The notes beneath the pieces are model-generated. The model made no database searches, was not told the DNA's origin, and saw nothing but the letters and a program-made list of their open reading frames with translations. This document shows, one piece after another, positions 22,311 to 34,174 of a DNA stretch of 64,000 nucleotides. The position numbers were made by a program, and so were the translations under genes. The stretch covers positions 320,001-384,000 of the forward strand of contig JASVEC010000021.1 in the NCBI GenBank assembly GCA_030770535.1, written 5' to 3'. Positions within the stretch are counted from its first letter, which is position 1. Every line of letters starts with the position of its first letter. The DNA comes from Batkoa obscura (Eukaryota; Entomophthoromycota; Entomophthoromycetes; Entomophthorales; Batkoaceae).

Positions 22311-22490
22311 ACACTCAAATATGGAATGTTTTACCCTAATTCATTTTAAACATGCATTGGGCATCTTCAATTTCGTGTTTGCTAATTTATTCATGACGAT
22401 TTTTTCTATTTTTATTTAACAAACACGAAATTTAAATACCCAATGCATGTTTAAAGTGAATTAGGGTAAAATATTGCGCATATTTGAACG
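22311..22490. repeat. ~180-bp hairpin (long inverted-repeat) element
   Basis: The left arm (about 22311-22386: ACTCAAATATGGAATG.. TTTTACCCTAATTCA.. CATGCATTGGG.. ATTTCGTGTTTG) returns reverse-complemented in the right arm (about 22419-22490). The arms are ~72-76 bp at ~90% identity with a ~32-bp loop. This is the form of a foldback MITE. It is unrelated in sequence to the 19-copy family. Confidence 0.85.
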
Positions 22491-23030
22491 TAAAAAACTG
22501 TAATGTCTTACATGATTTAATATTTCAACTTTATTATATTTAAATCTATTGCCTATTTATGATGCAAGATAACAATAATTGTTAATATATTTAAAAATTA
22601 TTTAACTATTACATTAAAACTAGCTGATTAAGTCAATATAATATTCAAAGTTTATTCTTGAAACACAACCTACAATGAAACCATGTGGATTAGGAGATAT
22701 AAACTAAGAATAGCCAATCGTTTCTACTTCCTATTTCTTTTAACAAATATATAAAGCTTTCTTATGTATATAATCACTTGTTATATTGAATGGGAATACC
22801 TTTAAATGAAGGAATTAATAATACTAAATGTAACTTCCATAGCAGATTATGATTATAAAATCTATTGTATATTCACCAACTAAGAAAAATGGTAGAGTCT
22901 AATGCTAAAACCCAACTACAGTAATAGTATAATTATAATGTGGCTAGTAAAACAATATGCATATCTCATAACTAAGCTAAAATGATATCTATATCAATAT
23001 TTGATGATTTGATAATTATCGAATAAATAA

Positions 23031-23131
23031 TATATGGGGATGTATTTTTGAGAATTTTACTAACAATTTTGCATCTCAACTTGCACTTAAGTGGAAAAAG
23101 TGATGAATTAAAAAAACGCACCCACATACAT
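23031..23131 (+). mobile_element. MITE-like inverted-repeat element, copy 8
   Basis: Reads TATATGGGGATGTATTTTTG, ends AAAAAACGCACCCACATA. A shortened left half and altered core make this a diverged copy. Confidence 0.75.
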
Positions 23132-23481
23132 TATTAACCACTAATTGACTAAATCAAACCTTTAAATTCTTATAAATTACGTAATTTAATATCATTGAAG
23201 ACAATTTTCATTATTATGCTTGTTTACTATACGCAAAATAATATTTATAGTAAATTACACTATTACATAATAACGTGTTTTGTCTTTAAACTTAGCTTCA
23301 AAATAAACCTTTTCTAATCTGAGCTTAAAAAGCAAAATGGAAAGCAATAGCCAATAGAAATAGATAAAAGACAATATGAGTCACTAGGCTATTGATATTT
23401 AACTACTACATTCTTTGAACACCAAAAATTTTGATAACTTTTATCACATTTTATATATAAACTTGGAAATCTCTAGTTTTA

Positions 23482-25291
23482 ATGTCACTTCAGAAATATA
23501 TAAGTAATAATAATGCAAATATTCAGTTAAAACAAATCCCTGGTAAAGGTAGAGGGCTGATTTATTCGCCTGGAGAAGGAGGTAATACTACTTAATTTAT
23601 GTAAAATACATAGTAAATAGAACCAACTATTAGAAAAACCAACGGAAAAGCGACAAATTATGATTCAAGGAATGATTGTAGGCCAAAGCTTAAAAAAAGT
23701 ACAAGAGAAAAGGTGCAGCGAATGTTTGATAACAAAAGAGTCCTACATTCAATGTAGTTTATGTCGTTATAGAATTTATTGTAGTACAGAGTGCAGTAAG
23801 ATTAATTGGTTCAAAAAGCATTTCATTGAATGTAAATACATTCAAGAATTTGGTTTAGTTGATCGGGAGCTTGAAGATTTAATAATTGACTTTTTTTTAA
23901 CCAAATGGGCGTGTGAAATTGATAATATAAAAAGGAGTAGTAACAAGAAACATTCAGAGGATTATTTACTTTATTTAAATGAATTTAAATATGAAAAGGT
24001 TTTTTATGAAACGGGGTTATTTTATGATTTATATCCTAGCGGAAGGCCAGAAACAGAGTTGGATAGAATAACAGTAAATGAGATTTATGAAAGATTAAAT
24101 GGATTTTATAGTAAGCAGGTCAAATTATTTGTTAAAAAAGGAATAAAGAGAGTTGAAAAGAAAGAAATATTATTAGTCTTATCAATCGCTAAAAATAACT
24201 CTTTTGATATAAACTTAAATCACGAATCAATTGGCTTTTGTAATTTACCTTTAGCTTCTTTTCTTAATCATTCTTGTGAGCCAAACTGTATTATCAATTT
24301 TGAATATAATGGAACAAGGCGTCAAAATAGTTTTGATATCATTACAACAAGACAAATCAAACCTAATGAAGAGTTAACAATAAGCTATTGTGATGTCATC
24401 TTACCAAAAGACCGAAGGAAGCAGTTACTAATGGATAAATACAATTTTGTATGTAATTGTAATAAATGTAGTGATTTAATTGTAGATTATAGTCTACTTG
24501 ATGAACCTAAACTAGGAAATAGTATGTTGAATATCAATACATATAAAGGACTTGAAGATAAACAATTTAGCTATATTGAAATGTTACATCAACTAGATCA
24601 ATTGGATGTATTAAAAGCGTATATGAAAGTTGTATTTACAACGAAGCAGCGGCGGATGATTGAATGCTATGATAAATATAAAAAGTTAATTTACAGTTAT
24701 AGTTTGTTTGAAAATGTATCTGATAAACTCAGTGTCAATAAAATCAGTGATATCATAGACAAGCTAAAGGTAAACCCATGCTTACATGAATTAGATACTA
24801 ATAAATTAGTTGATAAAATTAATTTTAATGTATTGAATACGTATTCTGGTTTAAATTTAACAACTTGTATAGATCAGTTTCAACTGCCAGTCAGTATCAA
24901 TTTATATCAACATATCAATCAATGTGATTATTTAATTGACTATTTATTAATTAAAAAAATATATAAATCAAATTATACTAAGTACCATCCATTATCTTAT
25001 AAAATTAGTTATGAATTTATTGTTTATATTTATCAATTATTAAATCAATTAAATAACAATACTTTACCAAACTACAAAGATAATCTTGAATTAGTTAAAA
25101 ATGGGCAAATACTTTTATTCGGTCTAATCGTATTTTATATAGATAATGAACTACCTACTAATATCTTCACTAGACTTGAGAATGATCTAAAAGAATATTT
25201 TGTACTAATACAAACAAATGAAGCGTTAAAAAAAGTAATGGATATATTTTATGCTACCTTAACAAAGTTAGTAAGATCCGAAGTAATTTAA
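23482..25291 (+). CDS. SET and MYND domain protein (SMYD-like lysine methyltransferase)
   Basis: Two exons (23482-23581, 23634-25291; 52-nt intron ending CTATTAG) give 585 residues. The head QIPGKGRGLIYSPGEGEKP is the split SET N-part (GKGRGL). Residues ~53-91 form a MYND zinc finger: CSECLITKESYIQCSLCRY, then YCSTECSKINW and H-x3-C. The SET core has LASFLNHSCEPNC, the tyrosine-containing ELTISYCD, and a post-SET cluster CNCNKC. The C-terminal ~270 residues are helical, like the TPR-like CTD of SMYD proteins. The expected reaction is S-adenosylmethionine-dependent lysine methylation of histone or other proteins. The substrate is unknown. The gene ends 90 bp from the convergent PI4K gene. Confidence 0.9.
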
Positions 25292-25381
25292 GAAAATTTA
25301 TTGCACAACTAAATAAAAATATGTTGTATAGTTTATATATACTTATAATATGTTTTAAATACAATTTATTATAATTTGCTA

Positions 25382-27058
25382 TTAACATGAAGTAAACCAA
25401 GGTTTAGTTGTAATCTCTTTTAATTTACCTAATATTTTTTTTTTTGATAGTGGGTTGTTATTTAATACAAATTTGTCTTCAAATGGATCATTGAAGTTTA
25501 TTAACTTTGGGTCCTTATTATTTAACAATATTTCCTTATTCGGGGTTTCTGTCATTAGAGTTACATCATTATTATTACTTACTTGATTCATGTTATTATT
25601 TATACTATAATAATCACTTTGATTGTTGCTACTTATATTGTTATTGTCTGTGTTTATGACACTCAAATTAAACTCATCATTTTGATTATTATTATCTACA
25701 ATTTCTTCTACAACTTTGTTTTTCCTATTACATAATTGAATTGGACCATCATTGCTATTTAATAAACTTTGTAATAAATTAAACCCTTGTCCTTTAATAA
25801 CTTGCATTTGCTTTTGAAACATTTTTAAATTAAAATCATTATCTATCTTATTTAACTTCAATAGTTGGTGTTCTAATTGATCCCAAAATTCAATACTAGT
25901 TAATATTGGTAATAAATAAGCACGTGTTATTTTGTGAAATGGTTTCCCAATAATTTCAATAGGTAAGCTTAGCCAGCCATAAGGATAACTTCGCCATTTA
26001 TCTGGATGTTTATGTGGGAACGCTAACCCGTGATCAATGGCTGCTATTCTTATTTCTTCGTTGCCTAATACCTTTATCATCCAATTATCCGAAGACCTAT
26101 CTATTATAAATAATGAACATTAATAAACAATGCTATTATTAAAAGTTTATCGTCTTTACCTGTATTTCTTATTAAATAATCCAAAACAATCAATTTCTCT
26201 AATTCTAGTCGAAAATAAAGTTTTCTTTTAAAAGTCCAAAAATGATTCATAGAATGAATGTCATTTTTTAGAATACCATCGGTGCTCAGGAAATGATCAC
26301 TGTCATTATTGTTTTTTGGGAATGGGTATTTTTCAAGGAATTCAGTTCCATTCATATAATTGTTTAAAAATAATTGAAATGAACCTATTTTTAATGGTAA
26401 TTTTGTTGTTCTTTTATCTTTATATCTATAATGAAAACTTGGACTGCTTAATTTTACTACTTCAGTACGTGGTACTAATCCCAAGTTCAAACTTCTATCT
26501 ACTATTGATGCTGATGACTCCGATAAATAACCTAAATTAGGTATCAGGCTAATATATCATTAGATTTTATTAAACATCAAAGTATAGTGCAATATCTTAC
26601 CTGCTTCTACCAAAACAGCAAGGAAACAAATTTCGATGTAACCATTTAGTCCACTTTGGATTTAATTGTCCATAAGGCTCTTCATCTTTAGGCTTGAAAA
26701 CGCCTAAATTATTACCATCTTTATCTACGCAAAAATAAGAACCTGAAGAACCTTGATGAATTCTTCTCGGTAATTGTTTATTTTTTATAGCTTGATTAAC
26801 TTGCTGTATTACATTTAGAAATTGCTGAGGACTTACATTTAATTCTTCATTAGTAAACTTATAACTTAGTATAATTTCCTTTTCCTCTTCCTCTTTTTCT
26901 TCCTTTTCTTTTTCTTCCCCGTCTATCCTTATTCTTGTCTCTTGAATTTGTAGCTCTCTTTTATTTCTTTCCGATTCGCTACTTAGTCTTATTTCTTCTA
27001 AGTCTTCTGTTTTATTTACTAATAATTCGGTATCTTTTTCTTTGATTGTTTCATCCAT
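25382..27058 (-). CDS. LSB6: phosphatidylinositol 4-kinase type II
   Basis: Three exons (26601-27058, 26160-26548, 25382-26100; introns 26549-26600 and 26101-26159) give 521 residues. After a Glu/Lys-rich coiled head come RIHQGSSGSYFCVD and NNLGVFKPKDEEPYG (ATP-binding Lys in FKPKDEEP), then WLHRNLFPCCFGRSS. The CCFG stands where the palmitoylated CCPCC-like motif of the family sits. LSESSASIVDRSLNLGLVPRTEVV and the catalytic LDYLIRNTDRSSDNWM follow, then IAAIDHGLAFPHKHPDKWRSYPYGW. These are diagnostic for type II PI4K (LSB6/PI4K2A). It makes PI4P on Golgi, endosome and vacuole membranes. The C-terminal ~110 residues are Asn-rich and probably disordered. The symbol is by homology to yeast. 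Confidence 0.93.
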
Positions 27059-27706
27059 GATTGATGTTTTAAAAAATGAAAACTTTTAAGCCGGCAATAT
27101 ATTTTCTCCTTTTATTACACATAATTGTCCTTGTTTTAAATTTTGTGAATTTAATTTCCATATTTGGTAAACAGCCAAACTACTAATATATTTGGTATCA
27201 GGTTGACTACTATCATATTATACTATCTTTTTAATTAAATAGTAGTTCAAAGTGTTTGATGTTTTGAACAAAGCATTTTATTATTGTTCGAAAGAAAAAT
27301 AATGGTATGTTTTAGCTAACTAAGGCAAAAGCCAATGTATCTGCAGTTTTATAAAGCTAGTGCTATTTTATATCACATTTTTACTTGCTGTTTATTATAT
27401 TGAAGTTAATATTATTTGGTTCTAGCTTATGAAATTCTGTGCATTTTATTTTATTAACTATACATCGAGTTCTATATAAAAGCTTTTTCGTATTATAGGG
27501 CATATACTAAAGATGTATATTATGTATAAGCTATAACTAATTTACAATCTAATATGTATTTAGCGGAAAACATCTTAAGTCATTTATCTTCAAAAATCGT
27601 AAACTATTTTTTCTCAGACTTGAATTCTATCATAATAAAAATATTGACTATCATTATAGTTCGATAAGATAGTTATTACTGTTATATAACAGTGTTAATT
27701 TGTAAT
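27059..27706. other. intergenic, PI4K promoter
   Basis: 650 bp of AT-rich DNA upstream of the PI 4-kinase start. No open frame or repeat stands out. Confidence 0.4.
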
Positions 27707-28400
27707 TTATTGTACAACTTTATTAAATTGGTACTCAGTGAATAATTCAGTATTTTCACACCAAAGTTCTTTTTTTATAATAAGACTGCATTTTTTTAGT
27801 AAATTTACTACACCTTCAAAGATTATACCTTTAGTAACTATAGGAAGTTGGGCAACTTTAGCTTTACATACTGTTTCTCCCACAAATTGATAGCCAGCAT
27901 GATCCATTTTTCAATATTGATATGGAGATGTATTTTTGTGTTTAAGAATCTTGCTAATAACCTTTCCACTCAAATAATGCTTAAAAGATGGAAAAAGTAA
28001 TGAGACCAAAAAAAACATCTCATATCTTGGTTTAAAATAAAAGAGTCCGATTTCTTCTTTACTTAAAGAATGACTGGAAGTTGTTAATATAATTTCTATT
28101 GTAATATAATTTCTTACTTCATAATTACCTCCCATTGAAAACCCTTCAAGGTCAAAGTCAAAGTCTGCTTCAAAACCAGAAGTTTGTATATCGGATTTTA
28201 GTTCAACAGTACCGCTTTCATAAGATAACAGATAATTACTTTCCTAGTTACAATTACTTAATGGACTTAATTTGATTGGCACACCATATGCTTCTTGACG
28301 TTGTGTTTTCACAAATACATGACGTTCATAACTTTCATCAAAAAATTCGGTTTCCGTTGCTCCAAGGACTTTATATTTAGTTATTACAGCCTACTATGAT
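27707..28400 (-). pseudogene. broken gene of unknown family carrying a MITE insertion
   Basis: Coding-like sequence on the minus strand begins about 28400 just after an intron-type TAG (AVITKYKVLGATETEFFDES). It runs on with beta-strand-like segments (YESGTVELKSDIQTSGF, EIGLFYFKPRYE). It is interrupted by a copy of the 19-member MITE family at 27920-28025 and resumes (MDHAGYQFVGETVCKAKVA) to a final stop at 27707. The reading frame is broken at least once besides the insertion, and the 5' end is not found. The fold looks rich in beta strands. I cannot assign a family. It is a fossil rather than a working gene. Confidence 0.6.
27920..28025 (+). mobile_element. MITE-like inverted-repeat element, copy 9 (inside a broken gene)
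   Basis: Reads ATATGGAGATGTATTTTTG..GATGGAAAAAGTAATGAGACC and ends AACATCTCATAT. Both ends match each other (GGAGATGT/ACATCTC), so it is well preserved. It separates two parts of the same decayed coding region. Confidence 0.88.
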
Positions 28401-28512
28401 CTTTGAAATAAAAATAGAGGCTAAATAGATATTGCATTTAAGTTACATATTTATTTATATTAACAATTTTTTTATATCGCTAAGTGTAAATTTTATTAAT
28501 TATTAAACTCAT

Positions 28513-28622
28513 ATATATAAGTGTGTTTTTTTGGTTTCATCACTTTTTTCATTTTTTAAGCGCTATTTAAGTGGAAAAATTGTTAGTAAATTCCTTAAAT
28601 ACGAAAATGCATCCCCATGTAT
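28513..28622 (-). mobile_element. MITE-like inverted-repeat element, copy 10
   Basis: Reads AAGTGTGTTTTTTTGGTTTC.. TTTAAGCGCTATTTAAGTGG.. and ends ATGCATCCCCATGTA. Confidence 0.85.
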
Positions 28623-28816
28623 TGAATTCTCTTTTAATTGAACATATTCAAATCAATATTTTTATTAATTGTATAATTGTTATTAATTTACTGTAATATT
28701 TTTTAAAGAACGACTATTCTTTTGATTAATGATTTAACAATTTATTTTAATTTTAATAGTGTTCATAATGATACTATTTAAAATCATACTTTATAAAATT
28801 TAATTGAAATGGAATG

Positions 28817-28922
28817 TATAGGGATGTATTTTTTGTATTTAAAGAATTTATTAACAATTTTTTCACTCAAATAGTGCTTAAAAGATGGAAAAAACAATAA
28901 AGCCAAAAAAACACCCCATATA
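28817..28922 (+). mobile_element. MITE-like inverted-repeat element, copy 11
   Basis: Reads TATAGGGATGTATTTTTTG.. TCACTCAAATAGTGCTT.. and ends AAAAAACACCCCATATA. Confidence 0.85.
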
Positions 28923-28953
28923 GAATTGATAAAAATAGATAAATTTAAGTTAA

Positions 28954-29057
28954 TAATGGTGATATTTTTTTTGGCTTCATTATCTTTTCTCTTTTAAGCG
29001 CTATTTGAGTGGAAAAACTACTAGTAAAAGTCTTAAACAAAAAAAATACATCCCCAA
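28954..29057 (-). mobile_element. MITE-like inverted-repeat element, copy 12
   Basis: Reads AATGGTGATATTTTTTTTGGC.. TTTTAAGCGCTATTTGAGTGG.. and ends AAATACATCCCCAATA. Only ~30 bp separates it from copy 11, in the opposite orientation. Confidence 0.83.
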
Positions 29058-29773
29058 TAATGAAATGTTAATAAAGGCACTATAATAAAAAGACCATAAC
29101 TACACTTTTCTTTATATTATTTTTGCTTGTGTTAATAACACTAATACTATTTAAAATAAAGCTACAATTTTATTACAAAGTATTAATATTATTTCTAATA
29201 GAGTATTAATCATTGTACTGGCAATATAGACTAACAATTGAATTCATTAAATAAAGCAATATCAATAAAACTCTAAAACATTATTTAAACAACTTCTAAA
29301 AGTAAAACAAAATGTCAAAATAGTAACAGCAATAATTTTCATTAGTAAAACTACTAATGATTAAAACAAATTTTAATTAGATTTAAAAATTTTAATTGTT
29401 TTAAGATCTTTAATAAATTTATGCTAAATCATTCTAAACGATAAGTAAAAAAGTGTTATTCTCAATGATTTATAGAAGCTAGTTACAAAGACTTTTTAAA
29501 TTATGGTAAATTGACTCAATCATATAAAATAAACAGTCACCTTTTCGATAAAAGTCTTAAACTTATCAAGTCACCCTTTTTATTGAAAATTCAAATTAAT
29601 ATTCGCAGTTAAAAACCAAGTTCATATTTTGAACCAATAAAATATCAAAGCTTCATTCAACTAAAATACACGCGTGATTTAGGCTAATAATAGAATTTAA
29701 AAAAAATCAAATGAAAAAATAAATTCTTATATTTTTTATTTTCTTAGCAATTGTTTAGAAATCTTATAACATA

Positions 29774-30673
29774 ATGTTAGTTACTATTGTTAGACAGTAA
29801 GTATTATTTAGCTATATTTTTCATTGACTAATGTAAAATTTTCAAGTGGGGAATCCATTGATAATTTAAAACAAAAATGGAGTGGAAATCATGATTGTAA
29901 TTTGACTAATTGGGGCTATTTACAAGCTACATTAGCTGGACAGTATTTAAAAAATGACAAAGTAAGTATTTGAAATTAATACTTTTATGTTCTATCGAAA
30001 TAGTTGAATTATTAATAATGTTCTATAGTTTACTCATATCTTTTGTTCGGATTTAAAACGAGCTAAATTAACTTGTGAGGCTATTGTAAAAGAACATGAG
30101 TTCAATATCTCAACTCAAGAGGTTTTCGATAATATTCACTATCATAAAGAATTAAGAGAACAAGATTTTGGTGATATTGATGGTATGGAACCTCATTTAC
30201 CTAAAGTTCGAGAAATCACTGAAAAAATGCGGGATATGAATTTGTCTTGGGCAGAAAGATTTCAATTAAAATTTCCAAATGGTGAATCCAAACAAGATTT
30301 ATATTTAAGATGTTCATCTATATGGAAATTGATATTATCTAACATAATTAATAATAAAATTCAACCATTATCCGATAACCCGACTCATATACTAATTGTT
30401 TGTCATGGATTAACTATTAATCAATTGATACCAGCTATTGCTGATCATCCTTATTCAAAATCAGATGCTACTTCAAGAGCTTCTTTATCTGGTATCCGTT
30501 CGGATAATACTTGTATTTGGAGAATTCAATTAGGACAAGGTCCTTTTCGATTATTATTAAGAAATTGTACGGAACATTATAATAAATTACCCTTAAAAAG
30601 AAGTATTAATGCTAGCTCACCTTATGATCCTACTCAAACTAGTATAACTTCATTTTTATCCAACTCATTATAA
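29774..30673 (+). CDS. histidine phosphatase superfamily (phosphoglycerate mutase-like) protein
   Basis: Three exons (29774-29796, 29847-29961, 30029-30673; introns of 50 and 67 nt) give 260 residues. The catalytic RHGES is split by the first intron (AGA CA|T GGG GAA TCC). Then come NLTNWGYLQATLAGQYL, HIFCSDLKRAKLTCEAIV, KELREQDFGDIDG and the second catalytic histidine in ILIVCHGLTINQLI. This is the standard branch 1 arrangement, closest by eye to the TIGAR/GpmB/CobC-like phosphatases rather than to glycolytic mutase (which has LERHYG). The substrate is unknown. The first exon codes only seven residues and part of a codon. The gene is tail-to-tail with the NUDCD1-like gene, 52 bp between stops. 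Confidence 0.9.
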
Positions 30674-30725
30674 ACAAAATAATAAGACAAAAAAATAAAA
30701 TAGTAATATCTAATTATTATATTTA

Positions 30726-31016
30726 TTATAATAACTTTATCAAATCAATTTTAAATATCGATTCCATAGTAACTAAAACAAGATATTGATCTTGAATTAA
30801 ATTTATACCAATAATATCGGAAGTATCTGGTAATTTAATAATAAACTGAGGTAATATTTGATTGTCAAAATTAACATTATAATAAATATAACAATAAGTA
30901 TTAAATTCAATAATAAATAACCACTTTTTGTCATTTGAATATAAAATAATTTTTTTATCTTGTTTTGAACTTTGTATATATCCAATGGCATTAAATGTAT
31001 TTTGATGTTGTAATTG

Positions 31017-31047
<31 letters not shown>

Positions 31048-32588
31048 CATTCAAATACTAATGCATCTACATCATTTTTTAATAATATATTTTTTCTTTC
31101 TTCATAATTCTTTTTAATGTTAAATCCAAGTAAATATTTACCATTTGATAAATAAATCTTATTGAGTTGGCCTAATAAAATAAAATTATTAATATTATTA
31201 CAACATTCAAATTGTAATATTTAAATTATAATATTTGAGTTACCTTGTTTATTATAATTAAAAATATTAACTTCATTTCCTTCAAAATCTTCTTTTTCAA
31301 TCTCATTCATAAATGAATAATTTAAATTATTCCTATATTTAATGTCATTTTTATTATTATTAGTGTATTTTAATAAATTTTGTTTAATTTCAAACAATTC
31401 ATTTGGATCTAATATTTCTAATATGTTATCATCAATATTAAACAAATGTGGCCATCGAGTATTATAATTCGATTTTTCTAAATAAATATTTAAAAATTGT
31501 TGATCTTGTATCGTCCAGTAACTTTCTTCTTCTATTATATTATCATACCATGATATATTATTATAATTTAATATTGGTAAATAAAATTGATTTTTTTTAA
31601 TTTTTATTTCATCACTTTGTTTTAAATATTGAATTTGTTCATTCGTTAACAATATTGTTATCGTTATATCTTCATTTGTTTGTGTCCAATAATATTTGGT
31701 TGAATTTTCAATATTTTTATTCTGTTGACTTTCTGTTTCTTCAATTGCTTTAATTCCTTCTTGATTATAAATTAATTGAAATTCATTATTACTTAATATA
31801 ATTAATTCCTCTTCTTTTACTTCATAATAACAATGTATAGGATTATCTTTACCTTGAAATATCTTATTTAAATTAAAATTCAAAATTGTATTCTCATTTT
31901 GATTTAATGTAAAATTATATTCTAATAATAAACATTTCTTATCCTTTTTATTCTTCCCTTCACTTCTATCTTCTTCATTATTAATATCATCGTTAACATT
32001 ATAATTACTTGATTTAATTAAAAGTTTAACACTATTGTTGTTAAATTGAGTGGCATATAAAAACAACATGTTGTTAGTCAATTTGGAATCCATATCACTT
32101 AAATTGAATTGTATTAAACTCACAATAGTAGCATCCACATTATTTAAATCTAATTTCAAAATATTAACTATTTGATTCAAATTAAATAGTAATAATCCAG
32201 TTCCATTCTCTTCATTAAATTGTAGTACTTTTAATTTTGGTATACCTACTTGATTGAAATCATTTAATGTAATAACTTCTTTCACTAATATCTCTTCTTG
32301 TTTGATTTTAACTAAATTAATTGTCCAATTTAAACTTAAATAAATTAAAATCTCTTCTCCATTATAATTGATTTTATTTCCAATTACATCTATTTGGTAA
32401 TATTGTGTCAAATACCACAATTTCTCTTTATCATTTAAATTTAACAAACCTTCTTTAATATCTCTATTTATTTTGGGTAATAACAGTTGTTCTACTGCAA
32501 AAGAATTGATTTGTTTACTTTTATAACCTTCAAAGTTAATGTTAATTAAGCTTCTATTACATTCTAATTGTTGAGTATCCACTTTCAT
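30726..32588 (-). CDS. NUDCD1-like protein with CS domain
   Basis: Two exons (31244-32588, 30726-31171; 72-nt intron) give 596 residues. The N-terminal half is beta-rich with Asn-rich insertions. The CS (p23/NudC-like) domain lies near residues 297-390: YYWTQTNEDITITILLTNEQ, LPILNYNNISWYD, SYWTIQDQQFLNIYLEKS and RWPHLF. Another beta-rich segment with GYIQSSKQDKKIILYSNDK and LPQFIIKLPDTSDI follows the CS domain. This order (beta domain, CS, beta domain) is that of NUDCD1/CML66, an Hsp90-type co-chaperone that in animals associates with DHX15. The gene is very AT- and Asn-rich. The run of nine or ten Asn near 31020-31050 (ATT repeats on the + strand) is a trinucleotide repeat. Confidence 0.78.
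31018..31045 (-). repeat. trinucleotide repeat coding poly-Asn
   Basis: About nine consecutive ATT units on the + strand (AAT on the coding strand) inside exon 2 of the NUDCD1-like gene. Such runs expand and contract easily. Confidence 0.85.
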
Positions 32589-32960
32589 CTTTTTATATAA
32601 AAAACAAACTTGATTAAAAAGAGATCAGAAAATAAAGGTTTATGAATTTATAAACTATTGAATTCTAGAAATTTCATATTGATTTCATATAAAATTGTAT
32701 TCCATTTAGTAAAATTGAAATCAATTTTTAGAAAAATTACAAATAATATTTGCTAATATTTTTAAAATATAATACGTATGCACACTAAATAATTGATATT
32801 AAAATATATACTACAAAAAATCAATATATTTCAAATACTATTATTATATTAACTACAAAAAATTAATATTAAAAGGAGTTTGCAAAAGTATAATAGTTTA
32901 TAGTTAGTCAAATACAACAATCCCATATGTCATTATAAATATAGATTGATATCTTTTTAT
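32589..32960. other. intergenic
   Basis: 370 bp between the NUDCD1-like start and the esterase stop, both minus strand. AT-rich, nothing recognised. Confidence 0.4.
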
Positions 32961-34174
32961 TTAAACTTTAATATTTAAATATTTGGCATGAAAATTAAGA
33001 TGTTCATTAATAAAAGTTTGAATAAACCAATAGGAATGATCATAACCTTCACATACTTGAATAATGAATGGAGTTGATGAAGCTTCATTATTAGGAAACT
33101 TTTCGTTAACGATAACTTCTAAATTCTCTAATAACAATTCCTTCTTTTCTAAGAACTCATCACTTTCACCTTGATGAATAAGAATTGGCAGAATATTGCT
33201 TTGTTTTTTTAGCAATTCACAAGTATCATATTCAATCCATTTGGTTTCATCATTGCCTATGTAAAATAAAAGCATTATTATTATTATATGTTATTATATG
33301 CTATTAATTACCTAAATAACTTGACAATGCTTTTTTACCCCAATTGCAATTAATCGGATTACAAATAGGTGCAAATGCTGAACAACTTTTGAATTGATTC
33401 TTATTTTTTAATGCAATAGTAAGAGCACCATGACCTCCCTAATAAAAATAATTGTCAATATTTAATTCAACAAAAAAACATATTTTAATAATAAAATACC
33501 ATCGAATGACCAAATATAGATACTCTTTCTGAATCCTAATTATGTATTCTGTTAATATTTTCAACATTGAAATAACAATAAAAAAAATACTTACAATCGG
33601 AAAATTATTAAATATTAACTCACTTAACTCTTTGGTAATATATGTGTACATATTATAATGTTTGGTCCATTTACTTTCTGTTGCATCAACGTAAAAACCA
33701 GCACCTATATTATTAGTAAATTATCAGTCAATTAACTAATTGAATACAAATAAAACAAATTACCAGTTCCTAAATCATAACTATCATTTTCTCCTTCAAT
33801 ATTACAATTTCCTATGATTTAAAAAATTAACTATTTTATTATTGCTAATAATGATTTTCTTACTTGGGCTAGTATCTGGACAAACTAAAAATAAACCTAA
33901 TTGACTAGCTCTTGGAATCGCATTTGATTTTTGTATAAAGTTATCCTCTGTACAAGTTAATCCCGATAAATAAAATAAACCCTAAATTTAATATCAGTTC
34001 TCCATTAAACTAATAAAATGATTATAATATTACTGGATATTTAATGTTTTCTTGAATTGACGGTTGAAATATAGAAAACTTCATTTCACAATTACATGCT
34101 TCGCTATAATGGGAGTATTTTTGTACTACTCCACCATAACATTTATTGGAACTTATTAATTTTAAAGTACTCAT
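32961..34174 (-). CDS. S-formylglutathione hydrolase
   Basis: A gene of about seven short exons. Reading from [10 protein letters not shown] (ATG at 34172-34174) it gives [18 protein letters not shown], then [70 protein letters not shown] (nucleophile Ser in G-H-S-M-G), [49 protein letters not shown], and the catalytic His in [11 protein letters not shown]. This is the esterase D/S-formylglutathione hydrolase family, about 290 residues. It hydrolyses S-formylglutathione to formate and glutathione in formaldehyde detoxification, in the cytosol. Introns fall inside conserved blocks (for example between GHSM and GGHG). It shares a ~330-bp divergent promoter with poly(A) polymerase. Confidence 0.93.

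Larger units (their letters stand above)
22108..23481. other. intergenic with a hairpin element and a MITE
   Basis: 1.37 kb between divergent genes. It contains the ~180-bp hairpin element (22311-22490) and one copy of the MITE family. The rest is plain AT-rich DNA. Confidence 0.5.
28430..29773. other. intergenic with three MITE copies
   Basis: 1.3 kb upstream of the histidine phosphatase gene. Copies 10, 11 and 12 of the inverted-repeat family lie within 550 bp. 29060-29773 is featureless AT-rich DNA and must hold the phosphatase promoter. Confidence 0.5.
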
